A stretch of DNA of 64,000 nt from positions 227,261-291,260 of the forward strand of contig NZ_JH711483.1 in assembly GCF_000269805.1 (NCBI RefSeq), written 5' to 3'. Position numbers and translations under genes: made by a program. The notes below the pieces were generated by a model. That model did no database searches and was not told the DNA's origin. It worked only from the letters and a program-made list of their open reading frames with translations. Positions 51,869 to 60,507 of this stretch are shown one piece after another (positions within the stretch are counted from its first letter, which is position 1; each line of letters begins with the position of its first letter). The stretch is from Actinomyces massiliensis 4401292. Lineage in GTDB: Bacteria > Actinomycetota > Actinomycetes > Actinomycetales > Actinomycetaceae.

Positions 51869-52981
51869 ATGGGCAGTACTGGAAGTGCTCAGGGCACTCA
51901 GGGTGCTCAGGGCGTTCAGAATGCTCAGAGCCTGCGCGTGGGTCTGATCGGCCTGGGCTCCATGGGACGCCATCACGCTCGTGTCATCCGCGCCACCGAG
52001 GGGATGGAGCTCGTGGCCGTGGCCGATCCGGGCGGTGACCAGTTCGGCGCGGCCGGTGAGCTGGAGCTGCTGCCCGATGTGGCCGCACTGATCGATGCCG
52101 GGCTGGATGCCGCCGTCGTCGCCGTGCCGACCGCGTACCACGAGTCGATCGCCCTGGCCCTGGCCGAGGCGGGCGTGCCCACCATGGTCGAGAAGCCCAT
52201 CGCCCACAGCGTCGAGGCCGGACGCCGCGTCGCCGACGCCTTCGCCTCCCGCGGCCTGGTGGGGGCCGTCGGCTATGTCGAGCGCTGCAATCCCGCCCTG
52301 CGAGCCCTGCGCGAACGACTCGACGCCGGTGAGCTCGGGCAGGTCTATCAGGTCCTCACCCGCCGCCAGGGGCCCTTTCCCGCGCGCATCAGCGATGTCG
52401 GCGTCGTCAAGGACCTGGCCACCCACGACATCGACCTGACCGCGTGGGTCGCCGGCTCCCCCTACCGGTCGGTCAGCGCTCAGGTCGCCCACCGCTCCGG
52501 GCGCGTCAACGAGGACATGGTCGTGGCCAGCGGGGTCCTGGCCAATGGCATCATCGTCTCCCACGTGGTGAACTGGCTGACTCCCTTCAAGGAGCGGGTC
52601 ACCATTGTCAACGGCGAGAAGGGCGCCTTCGTGGCCGATACCCTCACCGGCGATCTCACCTTCCACGCCAACGGGACCGTTGCCTCGACCTGGGATCAGG
52701 TCGCCAATTTCCGGGGCGTCAGCGAGGGCGACGTCGTCCGCTACGCCATTGCCAAGCGCGAGCCCCTGGCTCTGGAGCAGGAGCGCTTCCGCGACGCGGT
52801 GCTGGAGATGCGCAGCATGCGCAATGCGCACAGCCTGCACAGCATGAGCGGCGACTCCGGCGACTCCAGCAGTCCCGGCGCCGGTGGCGATATCGTGAGT
52901 ATGGAGGACGGCGTGGCCACCCTCATGGTCGTCGAGGCGGTTCTCGCCTCGGCCGCCCAACAACGGATGGTCGACCTGTGA
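51869..52981 (+). CDS. Gfo/Idh/MocA oxidoreductase (WbpB-like)
   Basis: NAD-dependent sugar dehydrogenase of 370 residues, expected to oxidise C3 of UDP-GlcNAcA. The Rossmann start LRVGLIGLGSMGRHHARVI is at about residues 22-40, the EKPIAHSVEAGRRVADAF catalytic Lys region near residue 109, and DLATHDIDLTAWVAG near 180. Both ends carry short-repeat-encoded linkers: GSAQGTQGAQGVQNAQ at the N-terminus and SGDSGDSSSPGAGGD near residue 330. Its stop overlaps the GTG of the next glycosyltransferase. Confidence 0.88.
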   Translation: MGSTGSAQGTQGAQGVQNAQSLRVGLIGLGSMGRHHARVIRATEGMELVAVADPGGDQFGAAGELELLPDVAALIDAGLDAAVVAVPTAYHESIALALAEAGVPTMVEKPIAHSVEAGRRVADAFASRGLVGAVGYVERCNPALRALRERLDAGELGQVYQVLTRRQGPFPARISDVGVVKDLATHDIDLTAWVAGSPYRSVSAQVAHRSGRVNEDMVVASGVLANGIIVSHVVNWLTPFKERVTIVNGEKGAFVADTLTGDLTFHANGTVASTWDQVANFRGVSEGDVVRYAIAKREPLALEQERFRDAVLEMRSMRNAHSLHSMSGDSGDSSSPGAGGDIVSMEDGVATLMVVEAVLASAAQQRMVDL

Positions 52982-54351
52982 GGCGCATGCGCACGGGCGC
53001 CGCGGCTCTGCTCCTCGCTGCGGCCGGAGCCGCGGGACTGGCGATCGCGGCTCGACATCGGCGTGAGCGCGTCGTCTCCAGCCCGGGGCGCCGCCCGAGA
53101 GTCGTGCTCGCCACCCGTCTGTACGCTCCCGAGCCGGCTGCTGCCGCTCTCAGGCAGCGCGGCCTGGCGCGCGCCCTGGTCCGGCGCGGTGCTGAGGTGA
53201 CTGTGCTGACCTCCAGCCCGCCGGGAGTCACCGCGCCCGACGATCACAGCGTGAGGGTCAGCTCAATGCCCGTGCTGCGCGACGAGGCCGGTTATGTTCG
53301 CGGCTACGCCCAGTACATGAGCTTCGACCTGCCGCTGGCCCTGCGACTTCTGGCCGGCCGGCGGCCCGATCTCGTAGTCGCCGAGCCGCCGCCCACGACG
53401 GGGGCGGTCGTGCGTGTGATCGCCGCCCTGCGGGGGGTCCCGTACGCCTACTACGCGGCGGACGTGTGGTCCGACGCCTCGCAGGCCACGGGGGCGCCGG
53501 GCTGGGTCGTCGCGGTGGTGCGCTCGCTCGAGCGCTTCGCGCTGTCCGGGGCTCGACGCGTGCTGACGGTCAACAGCGGTGTGGCGCAGCGCGTCACCGA
53601 ACTCAGCAGGCTCAGCAAGTTCAGCAAGTTCAGCAAGCTCGGCAGACTCGGCAGACTCGGCGGTCTTAGAGCCGACCGGGTGACCGTCGTGCCCAATGGC
53701 ATCGATACCGATGTGTTCACGCCCGAGGGGCCCGTCGCCTCCGACGCCCCTCGGTCTCCTTATTTCCTTTACGCCGGCACGGCATCGGAATGGCAGGGGG
53801 CGGGCATCTTCATTCAGGCCCTCCGGCTGGTCCACCGGACTCACCCGCAGGTCGAACTGGTCTACCTGGGGCAGGGAAGCGAGTGGGACTATCTGCGCGA
53901 CCTCGCTGCGAACGACCCCCGCATCCACCTGATGCCCGTGGTCTCACCCGATGAGGCCGCCGCCTGGCAGCGCGGCGCGGTGGCCTCGGTGGTCTCGATC
54001 CGCCCTGGGGTCGGTTACGACTTCGCCTATCCCACCAAGATCTTCGCCGCTCTGGCCTGCGGAACCCCCGTGGTCTATGCGGGTCCCGGTCCCGCGCGCG
54101 CCGACCTGTCGGAGGCCGGTCTGGGCTGGGTGGCCGACTACGACGCCCACTCCGTGGAGGGCTGCATGCTGGCCGCCATCGCCGAGCAGGAGGCTGAGCA
54201 GGAGACGGCGCGCACCCAGGAGGACCAGAAGAACCAGGAGGACCCGGGCGCGGTCGGGGCGCGCTCGGCGCGACTGCGCGACTGGGTGGTTGCGCACCGC
54301 TCCATGGCGGTCGCTCTCGATGAGGCGGCGCGAGTGCTCCTCGACGCCTGA
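52978..54351 (+). CDS. GT4-family glycosyltransferase (WbuB-like)
   Basis: GT-B fold transferase of 457 residues for surface polysaccharide assembly. A hydrophobic N-terminal segment (about residues 6-24) may anchor it. Motifs: RLYAPEPAAAALRQRGLARA, YYAADVWSDAS, VVPNGIDTDVF and TASEWQGAGIFIQAL, then the C-terminal donor site YDFAYPTKIFAALACGTPVV. A tandem stretch LSKFSKFSKLGRLGRLG (about 53600-53670) from 9-bp repeats sits between the two Rossmann domains. The GTG at 52978 overlaps the preceding stop; ATG 52987 is an alternative. Confidence 0.87.
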   Translation: MRRMRTGAAALLLAAAGAAGLAIAARHRRERVVSSPGRRPRVVLATRLYAPEPAAAALRQRGLARALVRRGAEVTVLTSSPPGVTAPDDHSVRVSSMPVLRDEAGYVRGYAQYMSFDLPLALRLLAGRRPDLVVAEPPPTTGAVVRVIAALRGVPYAYYAADVWSDASQATGAPGWVVAVVRSLERFALSGARRVLTVNSGVAQRVTELSRLSKFSKFSKLGRLGRLGGLRADRVTVVPNGIDTDVFTPEGPVASDAPRSPYFLYAGTASEWQGAGIFIQALRLVHRTHPQVELVYLGQGSEWDYLRDLAANDPRIHLMPVVSPDEAAAWQRGAVASVVSIRPGVGYDFAYPTKIFAALACGTPVVYAGPGPARADLSEAGLGWVADYDAHSVEGCMLAAIAEQEAEQETARTQEDQKNQEDPGAVGARSARLRDWVVAHRSMAVALDEAARVLLDA

Positions 54352-54453
54352 GCCGCGGCCGATGCGCGCGATCCCGGCAGGCGGAGCACAGCAGGGCCGC
54401 AGCAGGGCGCAGTAGAGCCGTGACAGAGCGCAGATAGGGCGCAGCGGAGGCGC

Positions 54454-55533
54454 TCAGGGGGCACGCTCGGCCAGCACGCGGGCGACGCGCTCAGCGGCGC
54501 GCCCGTCCCCATATGGGTGGGCCAGGGCCTCTTCCGGCTCACTCGGCCAGGGGCGCGAGACGGCCGCCGCCAGCTCCGGTCCCGGCTCCACCAGCACGTT
54601 CCACCCCAGCTCGACGGTCTCCACCCACTCGGTCTGGGGCCGCACGGTCGTGCACGGCACCCGCAGGAGGAAGGCCTCCTTCTGCAGGCCCCCGGAGTCG
54701 GTGACAATCCCTCGCGCGTGGAGCGCGGAGGCGATGAGGTCTGGGTAGGGCAGCGGCGGGTGGATGCGCAGCGCGCCCCGGTCCTCGAGGTCCAGCCCGT
54801 GCTCGGCGCATTTGGCCGCCAGGCGCGGGTGCGCCAGCAGCACCACCGGGTGGTCCACCGCGGCCAGGGAGTCCAGGATCTCGCGCAGACGCGCGGCGTC
54901 GTCGGTGTTCTCGGCGCGGTGGATGGTGGCCAGCGAGTATTCGCCCTCGGCCGGGCCCGGCCTCTGCGCGACCGGCGAGGGGGTGCGCGCCACGCGGTCG
55001 CGCACCTGGAGCAGCACGTCGGTCATGACGTCCCCGACGACGACGGTGCGCGCCTGGAGCCCCTCGGCCGCCAGGTGCTCGGCGCCCGCACGAGTGGGGG
55101 TGAGCAGCAGGTCCGCGGCGTGGTCGGTCAGGACCCGGTTGATCTCCTCGGGCATTGCCCGGTTGAAGGAGCGCAGGCCCGCCTCCAGGTGGGCCACCGG
55201 CACGTGCAGCTTGACGGCGGACAGCGCCCCGGCCAGCGTCGAGTTCGTGTCCCCGTAGACCAGGACCCAGTCCGGTGCGCGATCGGCGAGCACGGCGTCC
55301 ATGGCGGTGAGCATCGCCCCGGTCTGCGCGCCGTGGGAGCCCGAGCCCACGCCCATATGGACGTCGGGGGCGCCGATGCCCAGGTCGCGGAAGAACACCT
55401 CCGAGAGCATCGGGTCGTAGTGCTGGCCCGTGTGCACGATGGTGTGGCGGATTCCGGCCTGCCGGAGGGCGGCGTCGACAGGGGCCAATTTGACGAACTG
55501 CGGGCGGGCGCCGACCACGGAGAGAACGTGCAT
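54454..55533 (-). CDS. wecB: Non-hydrolysing UDP-GlcNAc 2-epimerase (WecB/WbpI-like)
   Basis: Epimerises C2 of a UDP-GlcNAc-type nucleotide (UDP-GlcNAc, or UDP-GlcNAc(3NAc)A in the Wbp route) to the manno form. 359 residues of usual length: VVGARPQFVKLAPVDAAL, HTGQHYDPMLSEVFF, VLVYGDTNSTLAGALSA, AHLEAGLRSFNRAMPEEINR, VLLAHPR and VTDSGGLQKEAFLL followed by the ETEW-like QTEWVETVELG. TAGGGT lies 6 nt before the ATG, so it is probably leaderless. It is transcribed against its neighbours. Confidence 0.94.
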   Translation of the reverse strand: MHVLSVVGARPQFVKLAPVDAALRQAGIRHTIVHTGQHYDPMLSEVFFRDLGIGAPDVHMGVGSGSHGAQTGAMLTAMDAVLADRAPDWVLVYGDTNSTLAGALSAVKLHVPVAHLEAGLRSFNRAMPEEINRVLTDHAADLLLTPTRAGAEHLAAEGLQARTVVVGDVMTDVLLQVRDRVARTPSPVAQRPGPAEGEYSLATIHRAENTDDAARLREILDSLAAVDHPVVLLAHPRLAAKCAEHGLDLEDRGALRIHPPLPYPDLIASALHARGIVTDSGGLQKEAFLLRVPCTTVRPQTEWVETVELGWNVLVEPGPELAAAVSRPWPSEPEEALAHPYGDGRAAERVARVLAERAP

Positions 55534-55539
55534 GACCGG

Positions 55540-55545
55540 ACCCTA
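55540..55545 (-). promoter_or_regulatory. -10 element of a leaderless wecB promoter
   Basis: Minus-strand TAGGGT lies 6 nt before ATG 55533, in the 57-nt divergent gap with the next gene. Confidence 0.4.
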
Positions 55546-55590
55546 CTGGGCTCCTGCGCTCCTGCGCCGCTATCGTGCCACAATGATCGT

Positions 55591-56592
55591 GTGAAGGTCC
55601 TGCACGTCAATGACGTCGCCCGTATCGGCACCGCGCTGGTGCGCAGGGCGCGGGATGAGGGCCTGGCGTGGGACCTGTACGACACCGCCCGAGTCGATCC
55701 GGGCTGGTCGCCCCGAATGCGGCCGGTGCGCCGGGCGCTGCGAGGCGCCCGGTGGGAGGCCGGGCTCGTCCGCAGGGCCGTGCGCGCCGATCTGCTCGAC
55801 GTTCACGGGGCGACCGTGACGGCTCACACCAGCTGGTTGCGCAAGCCCTTCGTCCTGCACCTGCACGGCACGGACATCCGCGTACGCAGGTACGAGGCGC
55901 GCTACAGCGGCCTCGTGGCGGACGCGGTGCGCCGGGCGCGCGACGTCTACTACACGACGCCGGACCTGGCCGAGCACGTGATGGACCTGCGCCCGGATGC
56001 CGTCCTGCAGCCCGTGATCGTCGACGTCGAGGAGCTGGCCGCACATCATGAGGGGTCGGGGGGGCCGTTCCGGGTGATCTTCCCCTCCCGCTGGGATGCC
56101 GACAAGGGCGGGGACCTCCAGCTGGAGGTGCTCCGCATACTCCGGGCGGCGTACCGGAACTCGATTGCGATCGAGGGCCTGCAATGGGGCGAGGGCGCTC
56201 CGCGTGCGGCGCGCGACTACGGGGTCGGGCTGCGCCCGAGGATGACTCACGCCGACTACGCCCGTTGGCTGGCGACCGGGTCGGTGGCGGTCGGCCAGAT
56301 GACGGGCTGCATGGGGGTCTCCGAGCTCGAGGCCGTCGGCAGCGGGGTCACCACGGTGATGGCTCTGGACCGCCGCTGGTACGACGGCGCTCATGACACG
56401 ACGAGCGACGTTCCGGTGCTGGGCGGGCCCGTGGATCGCTCCGAGATGGTCGAGGCCGTCGTGGAGGGAGTCGGGCGGGCACTGGAGGGCGCGCGGGTGA
56501 CCAACGGGAGGTCCTGGGTGGCGCAGCGCCACTCCCCGCAGCGGGCGGTGGCCCGGCTCGTCGAGCGTTTCGAGCGCCTCGGGCCGGGGTGA
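55591..56592 (+). CDS. Glycosyltransferase (GT4-like, GT-B fold)
   Basis: Probable polysaccharide glycosyltransferase of 333 residues. N-terminal VKVLHVNDVARIGTALVRRA, then KPFVLHLHGTDIRVRRYEARY (acceptor-side loop), SRWDADKGGDLQLEVLRIL near residue 168 (donor-domain start), and a C-terminal part with GVSELEAVGSGVTTVMALD. It lacks a clear E-x7-E motif, so subfamily and sugar are uncertain. The GTG at 55591 is chosen because homology starts there; a TATCGT hexamer lies at 55571. The wecB gene is divergent. Confidence 0.75.
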   Translation: MKVLHVNDVARIGTALVRRARDEGLAWDLYDTARVDPGWSPRMRPVRRALRGARWEAGLVRRAVRADLLDVHGATVTAHTSWLRKPFVLHLHGTDIRVRRYEARYSGLVADAVRRARDVYYTTPDLAEHVMDLRPDAVLQPVIVDVEELAAHHEGSGGPFRVIFPSRWDADKGGDLQLEVLRILRAAYRNSIAIEGLQWGEGAPRAARDYGVGLRPRMTHADYARWLATGSVAVGQMTGCMGVSELEAVGSGVTTVMALDRRWYDGAHDTTSDVPVLGGPVDRSEMVEAVVEGVGRALEGARVTNGRSWVAQRHSPQRAVARLVERFERLGPG

Positions 56593-56629
56593 TCGGGGGC
56601 GCTCGCGGCGCCCATGATTCAATACCCGC

Positions 56630-58036
56630 ATGATCAAGCCGATGGGCGTTGGGCGGTCTGGGCGGCCCGGGTTGTCCGGGCGGTTCAGGTGGCCCGGGTG
56701 GTCCGGCCTGGCACAGCGCAGCCCCGTGCTCCGCTCCATCCTCACGCTGGTCTCCGGGACGGCCGCCTCCCAGGGCATCACCCTCGTCCTGCAGATCTTC
56801 ATCGCGAGGGTCTACTCCGATGTCGACAAGGGCCTGTTCGGCGTCTACGGCTCCATCACCGGCTTCGTCATCACCTTCGCAGCGCTGCGCTTCGATGTGA
56901 CGATCATCCTGCCCGACGACGATCGCAGCGCCCGGGTGCTCCAGCGCCTGGCAACGCGCTGCGTGCTCGTGACCTCGCTGCTGACCTCCGCCGTCTGCGT
57001 GGCCGGGGCCCGGATCCTGCGGGACCACTACCATCACTCCGGCGCGCTCATGTGGTGGCTCATGGGCGCCGGAGTCACCGTCTTCCTCGTTTCCCAGATC
57101 ACCACCCTCCAGTACTGGCTCACGCGTCAGGGCCGTTTCGGCGACATCGCCAGGAACCGAGTGCTCCAGTCCGCGGCCGTGCCCGTATGCCAGCTGGTGA
57201 TGGGGCTGGCCCTGCACGGGGGGCTGCCGGCGATCATCATCGGAACCATCGCCGGACAGCTGGTGGCGCTGCTGGCCCTGCACCTGCGCACGCCCGAACT
57301 GCGTGAGCCGCTCGGCGATGACGCCCCCTCCATGCGGGCGATGATCCATCGCTACCGCAAGATGCCGCTGCTCAACGGACCCAACGCCGTCGTGGACTCG
57401 GTGAGGAACAACGGCATCAACCTGCTGATCGGGGCCGTCTCGGTGGCCGCCCTCGGACAGTTCCAGCTCGCCTGGAACATCATGCAGGTACCGGTGGCCC
57501 TCATCGCCGGCTCGGTGGCCCTGGTATTCCTCAAGAAGCTCTCGGACACCGAACCCGGTGCCATGCTCCCGCTCGTGCGCGCGGTACTGCTGCGCACGTG
57601 CCTGGCCGCCATCGTGCCCTTCGCCGTGCTCTACCTGCTCGCGCCGTGGCTGTTCCCCCTCGTGTTCGGCGCCACCTGGCACGACGCCGGCTACTACGCC
57701 AGGGCGCTGACTCCCTGGCTGTTCATGAACGTGCTGACGTCCCCGATCGCCAATATCTTCGTCGTCACCGAGCGGCAGAGCCAGTTGCTCGCCTTCGCCG
57801 TCGCCTACTGCGTCGTTCCGCTGACCTGGCTGGGGCTCAGCCGACTGGACATGATGCCCACGATCATCGTTCTGGGCTGGCTCATGGCGGGCATGCTGGC
57901 CGTCCAACTCGTCATGGCGCTCGCGGTCGCGCGCGACTACGACCGTGGTAACCGTGGTATGAGTACGCCTGTCGGACCCGCTGCACCCGCTGAATCCGCG
58001 CCGCCCTCCCCGGAGGCGGGGGAGGAGCCCCGATGA
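56630..58036 (+). CDS. Polysaccharide flippase (Wzx/MATE-like, oligosaccharide transporter family)
   Basis: Polytopic membrane protein of 468 residues with about 12 to 13 hydrophobic helices, expected to flip the lipid-linked repeat unit outward. Family features: TLVSGTAASQGITLVLQIFI followed by ARVYS, LRFDVTIILPDDDRSARVL, and the loop YRKMPLLNGPNAVVDSVRNN. The first ~25 residues (GVGRSGRPGLSGRFRWPGW) are encoded by a GGC-rich short-repeat stretch. Its stop overlaps the ATG of the next glycosyltransferase, so they are coupled. Confidence 0.88.
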   Translation: MIKPMGVGRSGRPGLSGRFRWPGWSGLAQRSPVLRSILTLVSGTAASQGITLVLQIFIARVYSDVDKGLFGVYGSITGFVITFAALRFDVTIILPDDDRSARVLQRLATRCVLVTSLLTSAVCVAGARILRDHYHHSGALMWWLMGAGVTVFLVSQITTLQYWLTRQGRFGDIARNRVLQSAAVPVCQLVMGLALHGGLPAIIIGTIAGQLVALLALHLRTPELREPLGDDAPSMRAMIHRYRKMPLLNGPNAVVDSVRNNGINLLIGAVSVAALGQFQLAWNIMQVPVALIAGSVALVFLKKLSDTEPGAMLPLVRAVLLRTCLAAIVPFAVLYLLAPWLFPLVFGATWHDAGYYARALTPWLFMNVLTSPIANIFVVTERQSQLLAFAVAYCVVPLTWLGLSRLDMMPTIIVLGWLMAGMLAVQLVMALAVARDYDRGNRGMSTPVGPAAPAESAPPSPEAGEEPR

Positions 58037-59163
58037 CTGATACGACGGATCGTTCGACTCATTCAAACCGCCCGGATCGTTCGATGATGGTCTTCCACGC
58101 CCCTTATCCACTGGACCCCGATCCCGCCGCGGCCTCACGGCTCCGTCCGCTGCGGATGCGCCGTGCCTTCGAGGAGATCGGCTACGAGGTCATGGACATC
58201 AGCGGCGCCGTGGCTCAGCGCAGGGCCGGTCTGCGTCGTCTCAAGGAACTGCTCGCATCCGGGCGACGCCCCGATTTCCTGTACTGCGAGAACTCGACTC
58301 AGCCCAACGCCCTGGCGACGAGCCTGCGCACGGGCGTCGCACCGCTGTTGGATTACTCGATCATGCGCCTGGCGCGCAGGCGCGGCGTGCCCGTCGGCGT
58401 CTTCTACCGAGACGCGTACTGGCGCATGCCCGGGCTGCGGGCGTCGGGGGCCTACGGGGTCGCCTCGAACCTGCTCCAGCGGGCGGACTTGGCCGGGTAC
58501 AGGCGCAACCGGGTGCACTTCTTCCTCCCCTCGAATGCCATGTCCTCGCTGGTCGGGCTCGCGCAGTCGGACTCGTTCTCGGCGCTTCCCCCGGGTGGCG
58601 ACTCCGGGCGCGTCCTGCCGCTGCCGGCCCAGGAGGACGGATTGCGCCTGGTCTACGTGGGCGGGCTCGGCGGGCACTACGACCTGACCGTCGTCGCCGC
58701 GGCCCTGGAGAGGGTCGACGGCGTTGCGCTCGATCTGGTTGTCCATCAGTCCCAGTGGCGCCAGGCCCGTCGCCGGGACCCGCGACTGGGCCAGGGCGCC
58801 ATCAGGGTTCTTCACAAGTCGGCCGGGGAGCTGGAGCCCGTATACGCGCGCGCCCATATCGGGGTGCTGGCGGTGGCCCCCTCCGAGTACTGGGACATCG
58901 CGGTGCCGGTCAAGCTCTACGAGTACCTGTCCTACGGCCGTCCGGTGATCGCCACCCGGGGCACCGAGGCGGGGCGGATCGTCGAGGCCGCCGGCGCCGG
59001 CTGGGTCATCGACCATGACGAGGATCTGCTCGTCGCCCTGCTGACGGAGCTGCGCGGTCGCCCCGAGGAGGTCGAGGCCCGCGCAGAGGCGGCTCGGAGG
59101 GCGGCTGCGCGCAGCACATGGGCGGACCGGGCGCGCACGGTTGCGCGGACGCTTGCGCCCTGA
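58033..59163 (+). CDS. Glycosyltransferase (GT-B, GT4-like)
   Basis: Probable surface-polysaccharide glycosyltransferase of 376 residues. N-terminal MMVFHAPYPLDPDPAAASRL followed by RPLRMRRAFEEIGYEV, acceptor-domain VGVFYRDAYWRMPGLR, donor-domain start LRLVYVGGLGGHYDLTVVAA, and C-terminal VPVKLYEYLSYGRPVIATRG with a nucleotide-sugar-binding pattern. The sugar is unknown. It overlaps the flippase gene by 4 nt and converges with the next minus-strand gene. Confidence 0.82.
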   Translation: MTDTTDRSTHSNRPDRSMMVFHAPYPLDPDPAAASRLRPLRMRRAFEEIGYEVMDISGAVAQRRAGLRRLKELLASGRRPDFLYCENSTQPNALATSLRTGVAPLLDYSIMRLARRRGVPVGVFYRDAYWRMPGLRASGAYGVASNLLQRADLAGYRRNRVHFFLPSNAMSSLVGLAQSDSFSALPPGGDSGRVLPLPAQEDGLRLVYVGGLGGHYDLTVVAAALERVDGVALDLVVHQSQWRQARRRDPRLGQGAIRVLHKSAGELEPVYARAHIGVLAVAPSEYWDIAVPVKLYEYLSYGRPVIATRGTEAGRIVEAAGAGWVIDHDEDLLVALLTELRGRPEEVEARAEAARRAAARSTWADRARTVARTLAP

Positions 59164-59238
59164 CAGGACGTCCTGACAGGAGCGGGCGGGCCTGAGCCGG
59201 ACCGATCCGCACCGAGCCGGACCGAGCCGGAGCGCGTC

Positions 59239-60387
59239 TCAGCGCGGAGCCAACTCGCCGACGATCTCCCGGATCGTGCTCGCCTCGTGCTCGAAGCTGA
59301 GCTCGTGGGCGGCCCGGGCGCAGCGGGATTTGCAGGCCGCCACCTCCGCAGGAGTCAGGGCGTTGAGCGCTGCGACGATCGAGTCGGGCTCGAAGTCCTC
59401 GGTGACGACGCCGATGTCGAAGCCGTTGATGATGCGGGCCATCTCGAGTGTCGGTCCCGCGGCGACCGCGAGCCGGGCCTGGATGAAGTCGAAGATCTTA
59501 TTGGGCAGGGCCAGGCGCGCATTGGTGCTGTAGGGCGGAATCCAGTAGATGCCGACGTCGTATTCGTTGAGCGTGCGCGCGAGCTCGGCCGGTGCGACGG
59601 GATCGTGGAAGGTGATCCGGGCGCACCCGTGGGCCCTGCGGTGCAGCGCGCGCAGATAGCTGCCGCCGTCGTTGCCGGGAACCAGGTAGAGGTCGAGGGT
59701 CAGGTGGGGCGCGGCGGCCTTGACGGCGTCGATCATGGTCTCGATGTTGCGGCCCGCCACAGCGCCGCCCGAGTGCACCAGACGGATCGCGCCGTCCTCG
59801 CGCAGGGCGGAGGGCTCCAGGTCGGCGTAGGGGGCGGCATTGCGCACCAGGCGCGGCGCGACACCGTAGTGCTCGAGGTACAGGTCGGCGATCGAGGCCG
59901 CCACTGTCGTCACGGCGGCGCATCTGGGCAGGTAGCCGCGGCAGATGTGATCCATGAGCGGAGCCACCAGGAGGCGCCAGCTCGTGACGTGGGTGCGCTC
60001 CTCCGGCGCCCACTCGTGCATGTCCGCCCATACCGGAGCGCCGCGGGCCACCGCGAACGCCGTCGGGATCGCGCGCGCGTCGTTGGCGACCACCACGTCG
60101 AACTCGCGCCCGTCCACGAGGCGGATCGTCTCGCGGGCGGCCGGGGCCGCCAGCTCGCACGCCCGCAGCCTGCGCAGGGCGAGCCCGGCCACGCCCGCGG
60201 GCGTCTGCGGAAGGGACGGTGCGTCATCGGGGATTCTGAGGTGATCGACCACGTGGGGAGGCCGCGTTCCGTAGCCCGCGGAGGTCACCTCGCCGATCTC
60301 GGCGAGTGCGCTGATCTCGCGCAGGACCCGGGCGTCCCTGTGGATCGGCGAGAAGGAGATGACCAGGATCCGCGGGCGTCTACTCAC
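59239..60387 (-). CDS. Glycosyltransferase (GT4-like)
   Basis: Probable GT-B glycosyltransferase of 382 residues, on the opposite strand to its neighbours. N-terminal RILVISFSPIHRDARVLREI, typical of GT4 members; DMHEWAPEERTHVTSW in the acceptor domain; RLVHSGGAVAGRNIETMIDA at the donor-domain start; ALPNKIFDFIQARLAVAAGP near the nucleotide site. GTG 60387 has TAGAAT 6 nt upstream. Confidence 0.85.
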   Translation of the reverse strand: MSRRPRILVISFSPIHRDARVLREISALAEIGEVTSAGYGTRPPHVVDHLRIPDDAPSLPQTPAGVAGLALRRLRACELAAPAARETIRLVDGREFDVVVANDARAIPTAFAVARGAPVWADMHEWAPEERTHVTSWRLLVAPLMDHICRGYLPRCAAVTTVAASIADLYLEHYGVAPRLVRNAAPYADLEPSALREDGAIRLVHSGGAVAGRNIETMIDAVKAAAPHLTLDLYLVPGNDGGSYLRALHRRAHGCARITFHDPVAPAELARTLNEYDVGIYWIPPYSTNARLALPNKIFDFIQARLAVAAGPTLEMARIINGFDIGVVTEDFEPDSIVAALNALTPAEVAACKSRCARAAHELSFEHEASTIREIVGELAPR

Positions 60388-60393
60388 GGACGC

Positions 60394-60399
60394 ATTCTA
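60394..60399 (-). promoter_or_regulatory. -10 element of a leaderless promoter for the 60387 glycosyltransferase
   Basis: Minus-strand TAGAAT, close to consensus, lies 6 nt before GTG 60387. Confidence 0.5.
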
Positions 60400-60507
60400 A
60401 ACCCCCGGTTCCCGACCGCTTCTGCCGCATGCGCGTCCCGATGGCGTTCCTGTGACTTTCCAGTGACATACGATGTCGCCGGAAACCGGCCGCTCGAAAG
60501 GAGCCGT

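Noticed and set aside
50630-52963. A 777-codon open frame on the minus strand opposite the aminotransferase/oxidoreductase genes
   Set aside because: Composition is His/Gly/Asp-rich antisense of well-supported genes, with no domain or ribosome binding site; a high-GC shadow frame.
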